Assembly: GCA_963733945.1 (NCBI GenBank)
Contig: CAVTFD010000040.1
Span: 172,494-236,493 of the forward strand
Source of the DNA: AP-15 sp963733945
GTDB taxonomy: Bacteria; Pseudomonadota; Alphaproteobacteria; ATCC43930; CGMCC-115725
Reading direction: 5' to 3'
DNA length: 64,000 bases
Below, in pieces: positions 1 to 8,212 of the stretch. The first letter of the stretch is position 1, and every line of letters begins with the position of its first letter. The position numbers and the translations under genes are program-made. The notes under the pieces were generated by a model that saw nothing but the letters and a program-made list of their open reading frames with translations, did no database searches and was not told where the DNA came from.

Positions 1-780
1 GGCGACACCGCCAAGATCCCTTACGGCATGGGCACTTATGGATCGCGCTCGCTGGCGGTCGGCGGCTCGGCGATCGTCAAGGCGATGGACAAGGTGGTCG
101 CCAAGGGCCGCAAGATCGCCGCGCACCTGCTTGAAGCCGCCGAGGCCGATGTCGAGTTCACCGACGGCAAGTTCAGCGTCGCCGGCACCGACCGCTCGAA
201 GAGCTTTGGCGAGGTGGCGCTGACCGCCTATGTGCCGCACAACTACCCTGAGGATCTGGAGCCGGGACTGGACGAGACCTCGTTTTACGACCCGAAGAAC
301 TTTACCTATCCATCGGGCGCGCACATCGCCGAAGTCGAGATCGACCCCGAAACCGGGCAAGTCGTGGTTGTCAACTTTACCGCGAGCGATGATTTCGGCC
401 GCATCGTCAATCCGATGATCGTCGCCGGCCAGGTCCATGGCGGGCTGGCCCAAGGCATCGGCCAGGCCTTGCTCGAAGGCTGCGTCTACGACAAGGAGAC
501 CGGCCAGCTGTTGACCGGCTCCTACAACGACTATGCGATGCCGCGCGCCGACGATCTGCCGGCCTTTGCGCTGTCGACCAACGTGACCCTGTGCACGCAC
601 AACCCGCTCGGCGTCAAAGGCTGCGGCGAGGCCGGGGCGATCGGCGCTCCGGCGGCGATCACCAACGCCCTCGTCGATGCGCTGAAACCGCTCGGGGTTC
701 GGCATTTCGACATGCCTGCAACCCCCGAAAAACTGTGGCGCGTGATCCAACAGCACCGCCAGCCGCTCGCTGCGGAATAG
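1..780 (+). CDS. Xanthine/CO dehydrogenase-type molybdopterin subunit, 3' part
   Basis: The frame is open from base 1, so the gene starts outside the window. The visible 259 residues are the C-terminal cofactor-binding part of a CoxL/XdhB-type large subunit (family length about 750-800), which oxidises or hydroxylates a small organic substrate at a Mo centre. Seen: GGLAQGIGQALLE (about nt 439-477) and NPLGVKGCGEAG (about nt 601-636); the Glu of GCGEAG is the family's active-site base. The FAD subunit follows 163 bp downstream, so the two belong to one operon. No 2Fe-2S subunit lies between or after them; it would have to be upstream. The loop that distinguishes true CO dehydrogenases is outside the window, so the substrate is unknown. 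Confidence 0.93.
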   Translation, partial: GDTAKIPYGMGTYGSRSLAVGGSAIVKAMDKVVAKGRKIAAHLLEAAEADVEFTDGKFSVAGTDRSKSFGEVALTAYVPHNYPEDLEPGLDETSFYDPKNFTYPSGAHIAEVEIDPETGQVVVVNFTASDDFGRIVNPMIVAGQVHGGLAQGIGQALLEGCVYDKETGQLLTGSYNDYAMPRADDLPAFALSTNVTLCTHNPLGVKGCGEAGAIGAPAAITNALVDALKPLGVRHFDMPATPEKLWRVIQQHRQPLAAE

Positions 781-824
781 GGAGAGCGTTCCAAGCATTC
801 GATCTCAACGCAACCGTCACCGTC

Positions 825-914
825 GTCATGGCCGGGCTTGACCCGGCCATCCACGCCCCCCCGGTGCGAGCAGATGAGGGCTTCGTGGATGCCCGGAACA
901 AGTCCGGGCCTGAC
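825..914. repeat. 90-bp imperfect palindromic repeat (type A)
   Basis: Two arms of about 31 bp, beginning gtcatggccgggcttg and ending gtccgggcctgac, are imperfect inverted copies of each other around a central spacer of about 28 bp. The same unit recurs at 31419-31436 plus 32712-32789, where an insertion sequence splits it. Such REP-like palindromes are spread through many alphaproteobacterial genomes. This one sits between two genes of one operon, where the hairpin could affect mRNA stability or read-through; that effect is inferred. Confidence 0.8.
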
Positions 915-943
915 GGTCAGACAGGACACCCGGGAGAGCAGCG

Positions 944-1738
944 ATGTACGAATTCACCTATCACAAGCCTGCGAGCCTCGACGAGATCGCGAACTTCCTC
1001 GGCGCCAACGAGGAAGCCAAGCTCGTCGCCGGCGGCATGACTCTGATCCCGACCTTAAAGCTGCGTCTCGCTAAACCATCGGATCTCGTTGATCTCGCGG
1101 CGATCCCGTCCTTGCGAGGCATTACCGATGCCGGCGACGCGATCGTGATCGGGGCGATGACGCGGCATGCCGAGGTCAACCGCTCGCCGGTCGTCAAACA
1201 GGGGATCCCGGCCTTGGCGGCGATGGCCGGGATGATCGGAGACCCGGCGGTGCGCAACCGCGGCACGATCGGCGGCTCGATCTCGAACAACGACCCGGCG
1301 GCCGATTATCCGGCAGCGCTCGTCGCACTCGGCGCCACCGTGCATACGACCAAGCGCGAGATCCCGGCCGAAACCTTTTTCACCGGCATGTTCGAAACGG
1401 CGCTCGAACCGTCCGAGATCGTCACCTCGGTCAGGTTCCCGAAAACGCCAAGCGCCAACTACCAGAAATTCAAGAACCCGGCCTCGCGCTATGCGATCGT
1501 CGGCGTCTTTGTCGCCCGCACCCCAGGTGGCGTCCGCGTCGCGGTAACCGGCGCCGGCCCCCGCGTGTTCCGCGTCCCCGCGATGGAGACAGCACTCGCC
1601 GCCTCCTTCACCCCCGACGCGATCAAGGACATCGCCATCCCCGACACGGGTCTCAATTCCGACATCCACGCGTCAGCCGAATACCGCGCGCATCTCGTCG
1701 GCGTCATGGCGCGCCGCGCCGTCGCCGCCTGCGGGTAG
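944..1738 (+). CDS. FAD-binding (medium) subunit of a Mo-hydroxylase, CoxM/XdhA type
   Basis: A 264-residue protein of the usual family length (about 270-290). The N-terminal FAD domain carries KLVAGGMTLIP (about residue 27) and NRGTIGGS (about residue 105), the two flavin-binding loops of CoxM-like subunits; the C-terminal part matches the CO dehydrogenase flavoprotein C-domain. It passes electrons from the 2Fe-2S subunit to a quinone or other acceptor. The start is supported by GGGAG seven bases before the ATG. It is the last gene of the interrupted operon, ending just before a hairpin shared with the convergent transporter gene. Confidence 0.93.
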   Translation: MYEFTYHKPASLDEIANFLGANEEAKLVAGGMTLIPTLKLRLAKPSDLVDLAAIPSLRGITDAGDAIVIGAMTRHAEVNRSPVVKQGIPALAAMAGMIGDPAVRNRGTIGGSISNNDPAADYPAALVALGATVHTTKREIPAETFFTGMFETALEPSEIVTSVRFPKTPSANYQKFKNPASRYAIVGVFVARTPGGVRVAVTGAGPRVFRVPAMETALAASFTPDAIKDIAIPDTGLNSDIHASAEYRAHLVGVMARRAVAACG

Positions 1739-1759
1739 GCCTCACAACACCCCGCAAAG

Positions 1760-1785
1760 CCAGGCGGCTGCGCGCGGCCGCCTGG
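1760..1785. terminator. Bidirectional terminator-like hairpin between convergent genes
   Basis: A perfect 9-bp stem, ccaggcggc paired with gccgcctgg, encloses an 8-base loop. It fills the gap between the stop of the FAD subunit (1738) and the stop of the convergent MFS gene (1786). There is no clear U tract on either side, so intrinsic termination is probable but not proven. Confidence 0.55.
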
Positions 1786-3120
1786 TCAGACCCCGTGATA
1801 TTCGGCCGAGATGTCCTTGCCGGTATAGTCCGTCAGGAGCGAAGTCGCGGCGATGCCGATTACGGCACAAGCAAGGATGTACAGGGCGATTGGTTGGCTC
1901 GTATGGAAGGCGGCGAGCAGCGCCGTCGCGATGAACGGCGACGGGCCGCCGGCAATGATCGAGGCTAGCTGGTAGCCGAGCGAGCTGCCGCTGTAGCGCA
2001 GCCGGGGCGAGAAGCTTTCCGCGATCAGCGCCGCTTCGGGGCCGTACATCGTCATAATCGGCAGTCCCGACACCGCGATGGCGATAAAGATCAACGCCGG
2101 CACTCTGGTGTCGAGCATGGCGAAGTAAACGAAGCCGAACACCGCAACAAACACGCAACCGATTATGTACATGCGCTTGCGGCCGACGCGATCCGACAGA
2201 TGCCCGGCACACGTCACCCAGAGAAAGCTGAGAACGGCGGAGGCGAGCACGGCGATCAACAGAAAATTGCGCGACGCGCCCAGCACCGTCGTCCCGTAAG
2301 TGAAGACGAAAGCGCCAAAGATGTAGCCGGGCGCTTGCTCCGGCATCCGCAACAAGGCGGTCAGCGCGACCTGTTTGGGCTGGCGTTTGAGCACTTCGAG
2401 CACCGGTACGCGTTCGACGCGCTCTTCGTCGAGCACCTTCTGGAAGACCGGGGTCTCGAGAATGCCAAGCCGGATCCACAGCCCGACCGCGACCATGACG
2501 ATGCTGATCAAGAAGGGGATGCGCCAACCCCAGGTCAGGAACTGGTCGCCGGAAAGCCAACTGAACACCAGCACCGCCAGATTGGCCAGAAAGAACCCGG
2601 CCGGCGCCCCGAATTGCGGCCACGACGAGATGAAGCCGCGATGCTTATTGGTTTGCGCCCACTCCATCGCCAGCAGCACCGAGCCGCCCCATTCGCCGCC
2701 CACCCCGATGCCTTGGATCAACCGGATGATGGTCAACAACACGGCGCCCCAGACGCCGATGCTCGCGTAGCTCGGGACGAGACCCACCGCGACGGTGGCC
2801 AGACCAGTCACCAGCAAGGTCACGATCAACGTTGCCTTGCGCCCGATGCGATCGCCCCAGTGGCCGAATATCGCCGCGCCGATCGGCCGGCCGACAAAAC
2901 CGATGAAAAAAACGCCGAACGCCTGCAGCACCCCGATCAGCGGGGAAGATCCGGGGAAAAAAAGCTTGCCAAAGACCAGCGCGGTCACCTGGCCGTAGAG
3001 CAGGAAGTCGTACCACTCGATCGTGGTGCCCACCGTGCTGGCAATCATGGCGCGGCGCAAATGCGCGCGATGCTCGCTGTCGGAAAGCCCGCTGCCAGCG
3101 GCCATTTCAGCTGTAGTCAT
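1786..3120 (-). CDS. MFS transporter, metabolite:H+ symporter (MHS) type
   Basis: A 444-residue inner-membrane protein with about 12 hydrophobic segments. MHS-family marks are TIEWYDFLLYGQ in the first helix (about residue 34), DRIGRKATLIVT after helix 2-3, the GGEWGG loop, GWRIPF and a second DRVGRKRMYIIG loop in the C-terminal half. Family members import carboxylates, osmolytes or aromatic acids with protons; the substrate here is not evident. The start has AGGGGG seven bases before the ATG. The upstream gene (3282-4607) is a close paralogue on the same strand, so the pair looks like a tandem duplication. Confidence 0.93.
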   Translation of the reverse strand: MTTAEMAAGSGLSDSEHRAHLRRAMIASTVGTTIEWYDFLLYGQVTALVFGKLFFPGSSPLIGVLQAFGVFFIGFVGRPIGAAIFGHWGDRIGRKATLIVTLLVTGLATVAVGLVPSYASIGVWGAVLLTIIRLIQGIGVGGEWGGSVLLAMEWAQTNKHRGFISSWPQFGAPAGFFLANLAVLVFSWLSGDQFLTWGWRIPFLISIVMVAVGLWIRLGILETPVFQKVLDEERVERVPVLEVLKRQPKQVALTALLRMPEQAPGYIFGAFVFTYGTTVLGASRNFLLIAVLASAVLSFLWVTCAGHLSDRVGRKRMYIIGCVFVAVFGFVYFAMLDTRVPALIFIAIAVSGLPIMTMYGPEAALIAESFSPRLRYSGSSLGYQLASIIAGGPSPFIATALLAAFHTSQPIALYILACAVIGIAATSLLTDYTGKDISAEYHGV

Positions 3121-3281
3121 TTTGTTTCCCCCTTACTGCCGGGCAATTTACACATGCCCGTTGTTGCTCCTCCCGGCATGCAATGCAGCCGGCGTCGCTT
3201 CATTCCGCAATAAGGTTAGCAGCGGCAGAGAGCTCTGCCAACCGCGCCGCGCATTGCCTGCGCGGAAATACGCGGTCTCGA

Positions 3282-4607
3282 TCAAACCGCGTCGTATTCG
3301 GCCGAAATGTCGCGATTGGTATAGTCTGGCAGCAGCGCCGCCGAGACCAGGCTGATGATCGCACAGACCAGGATGTAGACCGCGATCGCATAGCCGGACT
3401 TGAAAGATGCGAACAATGCCGTCGCGATCAGCGGCGCCGGACCGCCGGCGATGACCGAAGCCAATTGATAGCCGAGCGAAGCGCCGCTGTAGCGCAACCG
3501 GCCGGTGAAGCATTCCGCGATCAGCGCCGCCTGCGGGCCGTACATCATGTCGTGCGGGACCAACGACAGGAAGATGGCGAGAAAGATCCAACCTGGCACC
3601 ATCGTGTCGAGCAAGGCGAAATAGACGAAACCGAACACCCCCATCGTCACCGCGCCGATCAGATACATGCGCTTGCGCCCGATGCGGTCCGACAGGTGGC
3701 CGGCATAGGGGATGGTGAAGAACGACAGGACCGAGGCGGTCAGCACCGCGATCAGCAGCAGATCGCGCGAGCTGTGCAGAATTGTCGTCCCATAGGTGAA
3801 GACAAACGCCGTGAAGATGTAGAACGGCGCCTGCTCACCCATCCGCGCCAGCGCGGTCAGGATGATCTCTCGCGGCTGGCGCTTGACCACTTCGAGCACC
3901 GGCACGCGTTCGACGCGGTCTTCGGCGACGAGCCGGGAAAAGGCCGGGGTTTCGAGGATCCCGAGCCGGATGTAGAGGCCGACCCCGACCAGGATAATGC
4001 TCAGAACGAAGGGGATGCGCCAACCCCACGTAATGAATTGCGGGCCGGAGATAGCGCTGAACGCCAGCACCGCGAGGTTGGCCAGAAACAGCCCTGCCGG
4101 CACGCCGAATTGCGGCCATGACGCGATAAAGCCGCGATGGGTGTTGGTCCGCGCCCACTCCATCGACATCAAGACCGATCCGCCCCACTCGCCGCCGACC
4201 CCGATCCCCTGCACGGTCCGCAGGATCGTCAGGATGACCGCGCCCCAGATGCCGATCCGCGCATAGCCCGGGACGAAGGCCACCAGAAAGGTCGCGATTC
4301 CCATCAGCAACAAGGTCGCGATCAGCGCTGCCTTGCGCCCGATGCGGTCGCCGTAATGACCGAAGATGGCAGCGCCGACCGGGCGGGCGACAAAGCCCAC
4401 GGCGTAGATCGCAAAGACCTGTAGGGTGCCAACCAGCGGATCGGAGCCCGGGAAATACAGCTTGGCGAAGACGAGCCCGGTCACCGTGCCGTAGATGAAG
4501 AAATCGTACCACTCGATGGTCGTCCCGATCGTGCTGGCGATCACCGCGCGCCGCAATTGCCGGCGATGTTCCAATACCGGCAGCGCGCCGGTGTCGATGG
4601 CCGTCAT
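3282..4607 (-). CDS. MFS transporter, MHS type (tandem paralogue)
   Basis: A 441-residue paralogue of the downstream transporter, with the same landmarks: TIEWYDFFIYGTVTGLVF, DRIGRKAALIAT, GGEWGGSVLMSMEWA, GWRIPFVLS and DRIGRKRMYLIG. An in-frame extension reaches 4691, but the ATG at 4607 is preferred because GGAGG lies seven bases upstream and the protein then begins at the same point as its paralogue. Both copies end in a very similar tail (ISAEYDAV here, ISAEYHGV in the other). Substrate unknown; divergence after duplication suggests related but distinct substrates. Confidence 0.92.
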   Translation of the reverse strand: MTAIDTGALPVLEHRRQLRRAVIASTIGTTIEWYDFFIYGTVTGLVFAKLYFPGSDPLVGTLQVFAIYAVGFVARPVGAAIFGHYGDRIGRKAALIATLLLMGIATFLVAFVPGYARIGIWGAVILTILRTVQGIGVGGEWGGSVLMSMEWARTNTHRGFIASWPQFGVPAGLFLANLAVLAFSAISGPQFITWGWRIPFVLSIILVGVGLYIRLGILETPAFSRLVAEDRVERVPVLEVVKRQPREIILTALARMGEQAPFYIFTAFVFTYGTTILHSSRDLLLIAVLTASVLSFFTIPYAGHLSDRIGRKRMYLIGAVTMGVFGFVYFALLDTMVPGWIFLAIFLSLVPHDMMYGPQAALIAECFTGRLRYSGASLGYQLASVIAGGPAPLIATALFASFKSGYAIAVYILVCAIISLVSAALLPDYTNRDISAEYDAV

Positions 4608-4764
4608 CGCCATTCCTCCCAAGTTTTCAGCAGCTGCTCTTTGGATGGCAGGCCGCTGGGCGGATGCTACTCCACCGTTGCGCCGGCGCAAGACATCCGC
4701 GCGCGGGTCTCAGCCAGCGGGAACCAGCAAGGCGATGGCGCCCATGACCGACACCCCGCCCCTT

Positions 4765-5295
4765 TTATCCGCCGCCATTTACCCCAAAGAGGCTGGTCGG
4801 GAGTCCCAACTTGAAGTTCAGGAGGTACGAAGTAGTGCATGTTGAAGACGAGGGTCCAGGCCCCTGCGAGCTGGTCCTCGTTTCCAAAGTGATCGTGAAC
4901 GAGGAAGCGTTGTAGGCGGTGAACGCAAGCGAAAAAGTTGTGTCCTTCGTTACCGCGGCCGGTGGCAGCAGGTAGCTAAGGGTTCCCCTCCAAACGCTCC
5001 CACTAAAAGTGTTCATTGGTGGGAACTGATAAACAACGGCGGCTTCCGAGGCGGTCGGCGGCAGGATGACGATCGTGAAGTTCTTCCCCTTGCCCTGAAC
5101 GCCAGGGAAGTATGAATAACCTTGAATTGACGTGCCTTTCGCTACGCAGGTGGCACTGGCGCTGGCAGTAAGGGCTGTCACTTTGCCGGACATGACATAG
5201 GAGCCGCCCTGCGGTTCGGTAGCGGCATCGGATACGGTGCTGAAGCCAACCGCCGCTACCATAGCAGCAAGAAAAAATGAACTTGCTTCGCGCAT
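4765..5295 (-). CDS. Exported protein of unknown function
   Basis: The 176 residues start with a typical Sec signal peptide (MREASSFFLAAMVAAVGFST, cleavage likely near VSDAA). The mature part is rich in Ser, Thr and aromatic residues and looks beta-rich, with two Cys (about residues 50 and 153) that could form a disulfide in the periplasm. The start has a strong GGGGAGGGG just ahead of the ATG. No family was recognised. Confidence 0.7.
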   Translation of the reverse strand: MREASSFFLAAMVAAVGFSTVSDAATEPQGGSYVMSGKVTALTASASATCVAKGTSIQGYSYFPGVQGKGKNFTIVILPPTASEAAVVYQFPPMNTFSGSVWRGTLSYLLPPAAVTKDTTFSLAFTAYNASSFTITLETRTSSQGPGPSSSTCTTSYLLNFKLGLPTSLFGVNGGG

Positions 5296-5411
5296 TTTCC
5301 CCTCCCCAGCGAAAAGTTCTTCTCCCGCCAGTTTTAATTAGCGGGGATTGATCCATTTGTCAACGAAGCGTGGCCAATTCGTGTCAAAATGAAGGCGGAA
5401 ATGGGCGAGGC

Positions 5412-5630
5412 TCAGCTGGCGACCACCAGTAAGGCGATGCCGCCGACGATGAAGACCCCGCCCGCAACGACGCCGAGGGAACGATCGCCCGTGTGACCCA
5501 AATCCACATCCCGCGCACTGGGCGGAGTGACATGCAGAGTGGCCGCGGTGACCCAGAGCAGCAGCCCCAGGCAGGCAAAAGCCCCCGCCGCTATTTGGAT
5601 GCGGGTGCGGGTCCGAGTACGCCAAATCAT
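5412..5630 (-). CDS. Small two-helix membrane protein
   Basis: A 72-residue protein with a basic N-terminus (MIWRTRTRTRIQ) followed by a hydrophobic segment at about residues 12-32 and a second at about 50-70. The frame extends further upstream to 5789, but GGGAGAG five bases before the ATG at 5630 and the N-in basic start support the short form. No function can be assigned. It is divergent from the Lin0512 pair. Confidence 0.6.
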   Translation of the reverse strand: MIWRTRTRTRIQIAAGAFACLGLLLWVTAATLHVTPPSARDVDLGHTGDRSLGVVAGGVFIVGGIALLVVAS

Positions 5631-5754
5631 GCGAACTCTCCCTTTACATCGCCCCGGCGGCTCTTCGCAGAGTGCGGCCCACGGCACGAGATGACGGCGA
5701 GCACCGGAACCGATAGAGTGACCGCCACCCGGCAGCCTTCGAGGAGACGCAGAA

Positions 5755-6096
5755 ATGGCGTGGAAACGCATGGTGCTGCAGATCGGCATGGGGACCGATA
5801 TCCGCGGCGCGGATTACACCAAGGCGGCGGTCCGTGCCCTGCGCGACGCGCTGTGGCACAACTCGTTGAGCGTCGCCGACGCAGTCGGCCTTCACGTCGA
5901 CTCGATGCGGGTCGAGGTCACGATCGGCGTCCCCCATCCCGAACAGGTCGACAGGGAAGCGGTTCTGGCGGTGCTGCCGCATGGCACGGGTACGGTGCAG
6001 GTCGTCGAAGGCGGGCTCGAAATCGCCAACGATTCGGGCACCAATAAGACGGTGATTGCGAATGCCGCCGCACTCGTGCGGCTCGATGTTTCCTGA
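5755..6096 (+). CDS. Lin0512 family protein, copy 1
   Basis: A 113-residue protein with the family's N-terminal signature (VLQIGMGTDIRGADYTKAA) and the later VEVTIGVPHPEQVD block. Lin0512 proteins are widespread small proteins without an established function. GGAG lies eight bases before the ATG. A second copy follows after 11 bp with its own strong ribosome site, so the two are cotranscribed and may form a heteromer; that partnership is inferred from the spacing and similar length. Confidence 0.85.
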   Translation: MAWKRMVLQIGMGTDIRGADYTKAAVRALRDALWHNSLSVADAVGLHVDSMRVEVTIGVPHPEQVDREAVLAVLPHGTGTVQVVEGGLEIANDSGTNKTVIANAAALVRLDVS

Positions 6097-6107
6097 GGAG
6101 GCGACCA

Positions 6108-6461
6108 ATGCCAGCAAAGCGAGTCATTCTCGAAATGGGAACCGGCAACGATTTGCACGGCGGCGACTATACCAAGGCGGCAGTGCGCGCGGTCGTCGAC
6201 GCCCTCCATCACAGCTCGCTGCCGCTGATCCGCACTTTTGGGCTCGATGCGCACAAGATGCAGGTCGAGGTCACGATCGGGGTTCAGCACCCCGACAAGG
6301 TCGACGCCACGGCGGTCAAAGCCGCCCTGCCGCATGGCGAGGTCACGGTCAAGATCGTCAAAGGCGGGCTCGACGTCCCCGATAACGAAACCAACGACAT
6401 CGCTGTCATCGCCAGCGCCGCAATCGCCGTGCGGATGGATCTGCCGCAAGCGGGGAGCTGA
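6108..6461 (+). CDS. Lin0512 family protein, copy 2
   Basis: 117 residues, clearly homologous to the preceding gene: ILEMGTGNDLHGGDYTKAAV, then VEVTIGVQHPDKVD and HGEVTVKIVKGGL align in the same order. The HSSLP motif here (HNSLS in copy 1) is nearer the usual family form. The start has GGAGG six bases upstream. It probably arose by tandem duplication and then diverged. Function unknown. Confidence 0.85.
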   Translation: MPAKRVILEMGTGNDLHGGDYTKAAVRAVVDALHHSSLPLIRTFGLDAHKMQVEVTIGVQHPDKVDATAVKAALPHGEVTVKIVKGGLDVPDNETNDIAVIASAAIAVRMDLPQAGS

Positions 6462-6483
6462 AGCGAAACCGGCCTGCCGATCC

Positions 6484-6660
6484 GCGCGCGATCATCGCGA
6501 TCTCGACTTCCAGTGGAGTGCGGCGAGCCCGGCTTCGACCTAGCCCCGCCCGAGGATGTTGCCGGGCGACACCCAAGCGTCCCAGACCCGATTCTGAACA
6601 GGCGGCTCGCCGCGCCAGGCTTCATAATCGGTCTTCTGGAAAATCACCCGGGCGCGGCCC
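6484..6660 (-). pseudogene. RidA-family relic (C-terminal part only)
   Basis: On the minus strand, VWDAWVSPGNILGRG matches VWDAWVSPGNTPGRA of the intact RidA gene at 8213-8563. The Cys codon after this segment is TAG here, and a base is missing a little further on (aagtc against aaagtc), so the last part is both stopped and shifted. The 5' half is absent; homology fades just before the AT-rich gene at 6673. This is a dead partial copy. Confidence 0.75.
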
Positions 6661-6672
6661 ACGTTGAGCGAC

Positions 6673-7251
6673 ATGGACATCGCTATTGTGGTCGGCACGT
6701 GGGCGCTGGTGGTAGCCACGTGGGCGCTCGTGTTTGTGACATACCGGCTGGCGAAGGAACAGTTGTCGCAGGCAGACCGGTTTACGAAGCAACAGCTATC
6801 GCTCGTAGAGGGGCAGCTATTGACCTCAAAAGCACAACTCAAACTTCAGCTATATCTCGAACTCCGCCGCGAATTTGATAGCTCTCTGCTCTCTGCGCGA
6901 AAATTACTAGCGGATCAATTATTGAACGATAAGCCCCACGACGAAATCAACGAACCCCTAATGAACTTTTTTGAAGACATAGGGATGCTGGTACGTCGTG
7001 ACTATGTCGACCGTGAGATTATTTGGGATACATTTAGTTATTACGCCACAAGGTGGTGGAGCGCCTGCAAAGACTACATTGCAAAAGAGCGAGCGGATAA
7101 AAAAGGTGATGATACCTTATTCAGAGATTTTGAATCTTTGGTAGAAGCGATTTATGGAGATGAAGTGACGGAGCGACACAAAACCCGGACGGAACTTGAA
7201 CCATCGCTGGCTGAGGTAAGGCGCTTTTTATCGGAAGAGGCACGGCTTTAA
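6673..7251 (+). CDS. Membrane-anchored protein of unknown function, atypical base composition
   Basis: 192 residues. An N-terminal helix (about residues 3-23, IAIVVGTWALVVATWALVF) anchors a cytoplasmic, charged, alpha-helical domain of about 165 residues, with a likely coiled coil at about 25-70 and the segment EINEPLMNFFEDIGMLVRRD in the middle. This layout recalls small DUF4760-like proteins, without firm assignment. The second half is clearly more AT-rich than its neighbours, and the gene abuts the truncated end of the RidA relic, so acquisition by transfer is likely. A TTG at 6664 is an alternative start. Confidence 0.65.
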   Translation: MDIAIVVGTWALVVATWALVFVTYRLAKEQLSQADRFTKQQLSLVEGQLLTSKAQLKLQLYLELRREFDSSLLSARKLLADQLLNDKPHDEINEPLMNFFEDIGMLVRRDYVDREIIWDTFSYYATRWWSACKDYIAKERADKKGDDTLFRDFESLVEAIYGDEVTERHKTRTELEPSLAEVRRFLSEEARL

Positions 7252-7346
7252 AAACTTTGGCTCGGCACCGGCGGGACGCAAAGATTTAATCGGTTTCTGG
7301 AAACCGGCGTCGCACACCCTACATTCACCCTCGGAGGGGCCATCCC

Positions 7347-7721
7347 ATGCGCCGTCTTCTGATTTGCTCCACTGTTGCAGCAGCGATCCTCACGGTCAGT
7401 CTCTCCGGGGCGGACGCGCAAACTTGGTACAACCAGTCGACCGGTCCGGGAGGCGGTCTGTCGACTGGCCCCGGCGGTGGGTTGTCGACAGGTCCCGGCG
7501 GCGGACTTTCAACAGGTCCCGGCGGCGGGCTATCGACAGGTCCGGGAGGCGGACTTTCAACGGGTCCCGGCGGCGGGCTATCGACAGGTCCCGGCGGCGG
7601 ACTTTCAACAGGTCCCGGCGGCGGGCTATCGACAGGTCCCGGCGGCGGACTTTCAACAGGTCCCGGCGGCGGGCTATCGACAGGTCCTTGCGGTGGGCTA
7701 TCGACGGGGCCACCCTGCTGA
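7347..7721 (+). CDS. Secreted octapeptide-repeat protein (STGPGGGL)n
   Basis: 124 residues: a signal peptide (about 1-25, ending GADAQ), a short QTWYNQ linker, then 11 exact-length STGPGGGL units (the last reads STGPCGGL) and a terminal STGPPC. It is low in charge and rich in Gly, Ser and Pro, with Cys only near the end of the mature chain; these could form disulfides or cross-links. GGAGG precedes the ATG. A flexible, disordered periplasmic or surface polymer is the simplest reading; no known domain was recognised. Confidence 0.75.
   Translation: MRRLLICSTVAAAILTVSLSGADAQTWYNQSTGPGGGLSTGPGGGLSTGPGGGLSTGPGGGLSTGPGGGLSTGPGGGLSTGPGGGLSTGPGGGLSTGPGGGLSTGPGGGLSTGPCGGLSTGPPC
7437..7721 (+). repeat. 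24-bp tandem coding repeat with 48-bp higher-order unit
   Basis: Eleven 24-bp units run from 7437 to 7700, then a 21-bp partial unit ends the gene. Units 3 to 10 alternate strictly between a form ending actt and a form ending gcta, giving four 48-bp dimers. The first two and the last units differ more. This pattern points to recent expansion by duplication of a 48-bp block, with older edges. Confidence 0.9.
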
Positions 7722-7743
7722 ATGAACAGAGCGGCGAAAGCGG

Positions 7744-7971
7744 ATGGCTGAGGTTCAATGCCAAAGGTGCGGTCTACGGATCGAAGTGGCTATAAGGCCC
7801 GCGCAAAGCACCCCTACCGCTGTTGCCCAAAGAGACATTGGACCTGTGGCGATTGATGCTCTCGCTCGCTGCTTGTTTATCCGGGAGTCAGGCCGGCGGA
7901 TTTCTGGTCCGAGTGACTGTCCTCATTTTCAGAGCACGATAGATGCGGCTATAGCGGCAGGTCGCTTATAA
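7744..7971 (+). CDS. Possible small Cys-containing protein
   Basis: 75 residues starting MAEVQCQRCGLRIEV and ending with CPHFQSTIDAAIAAGRL. The CxxC near the start and the later Cys pair could bind a metal. It begins 22 bp after the repeat-protein gene. The ribosome site is weak and no family was recognised, so it may be a chance frame. Confidence 0.35.
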   Translation: MAEVQCQRCGLRIEVAIRPAQSTPTAVAQRDIGPVAIDALARCLFIRESGRRISGPSDCPHFQSTIDAAIAAGRL

Positions 7972-8212
7972 TATTGGCCCCAAGATCAATATCTTGTGTT
8001 TCTTGTGCGTCGGGTCGGCGTTGTCAGAGCCGCATAACACCCATTATGACGAAATTTCTGAAGTAATCGTACTGTTACGGTGTTCGAACGCCAGTTTTTT
8101 TGCATCCACACGGCGGTTTTGATTTCGGTTTTAGGCGTCCCAGTCGGAGGCTAATACGTGCTCGCGCAATTACTTCACGGGCCGAGCACAAGATACAGAT
8201 AGGCCGGGCCGG

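Noticed and set aside
7437..7721. A CRISPR-like array of short repeats
   Set aside because: The 24-bp units are contiguous with no spacers and encode a clean octapeptide repeat in one frame.
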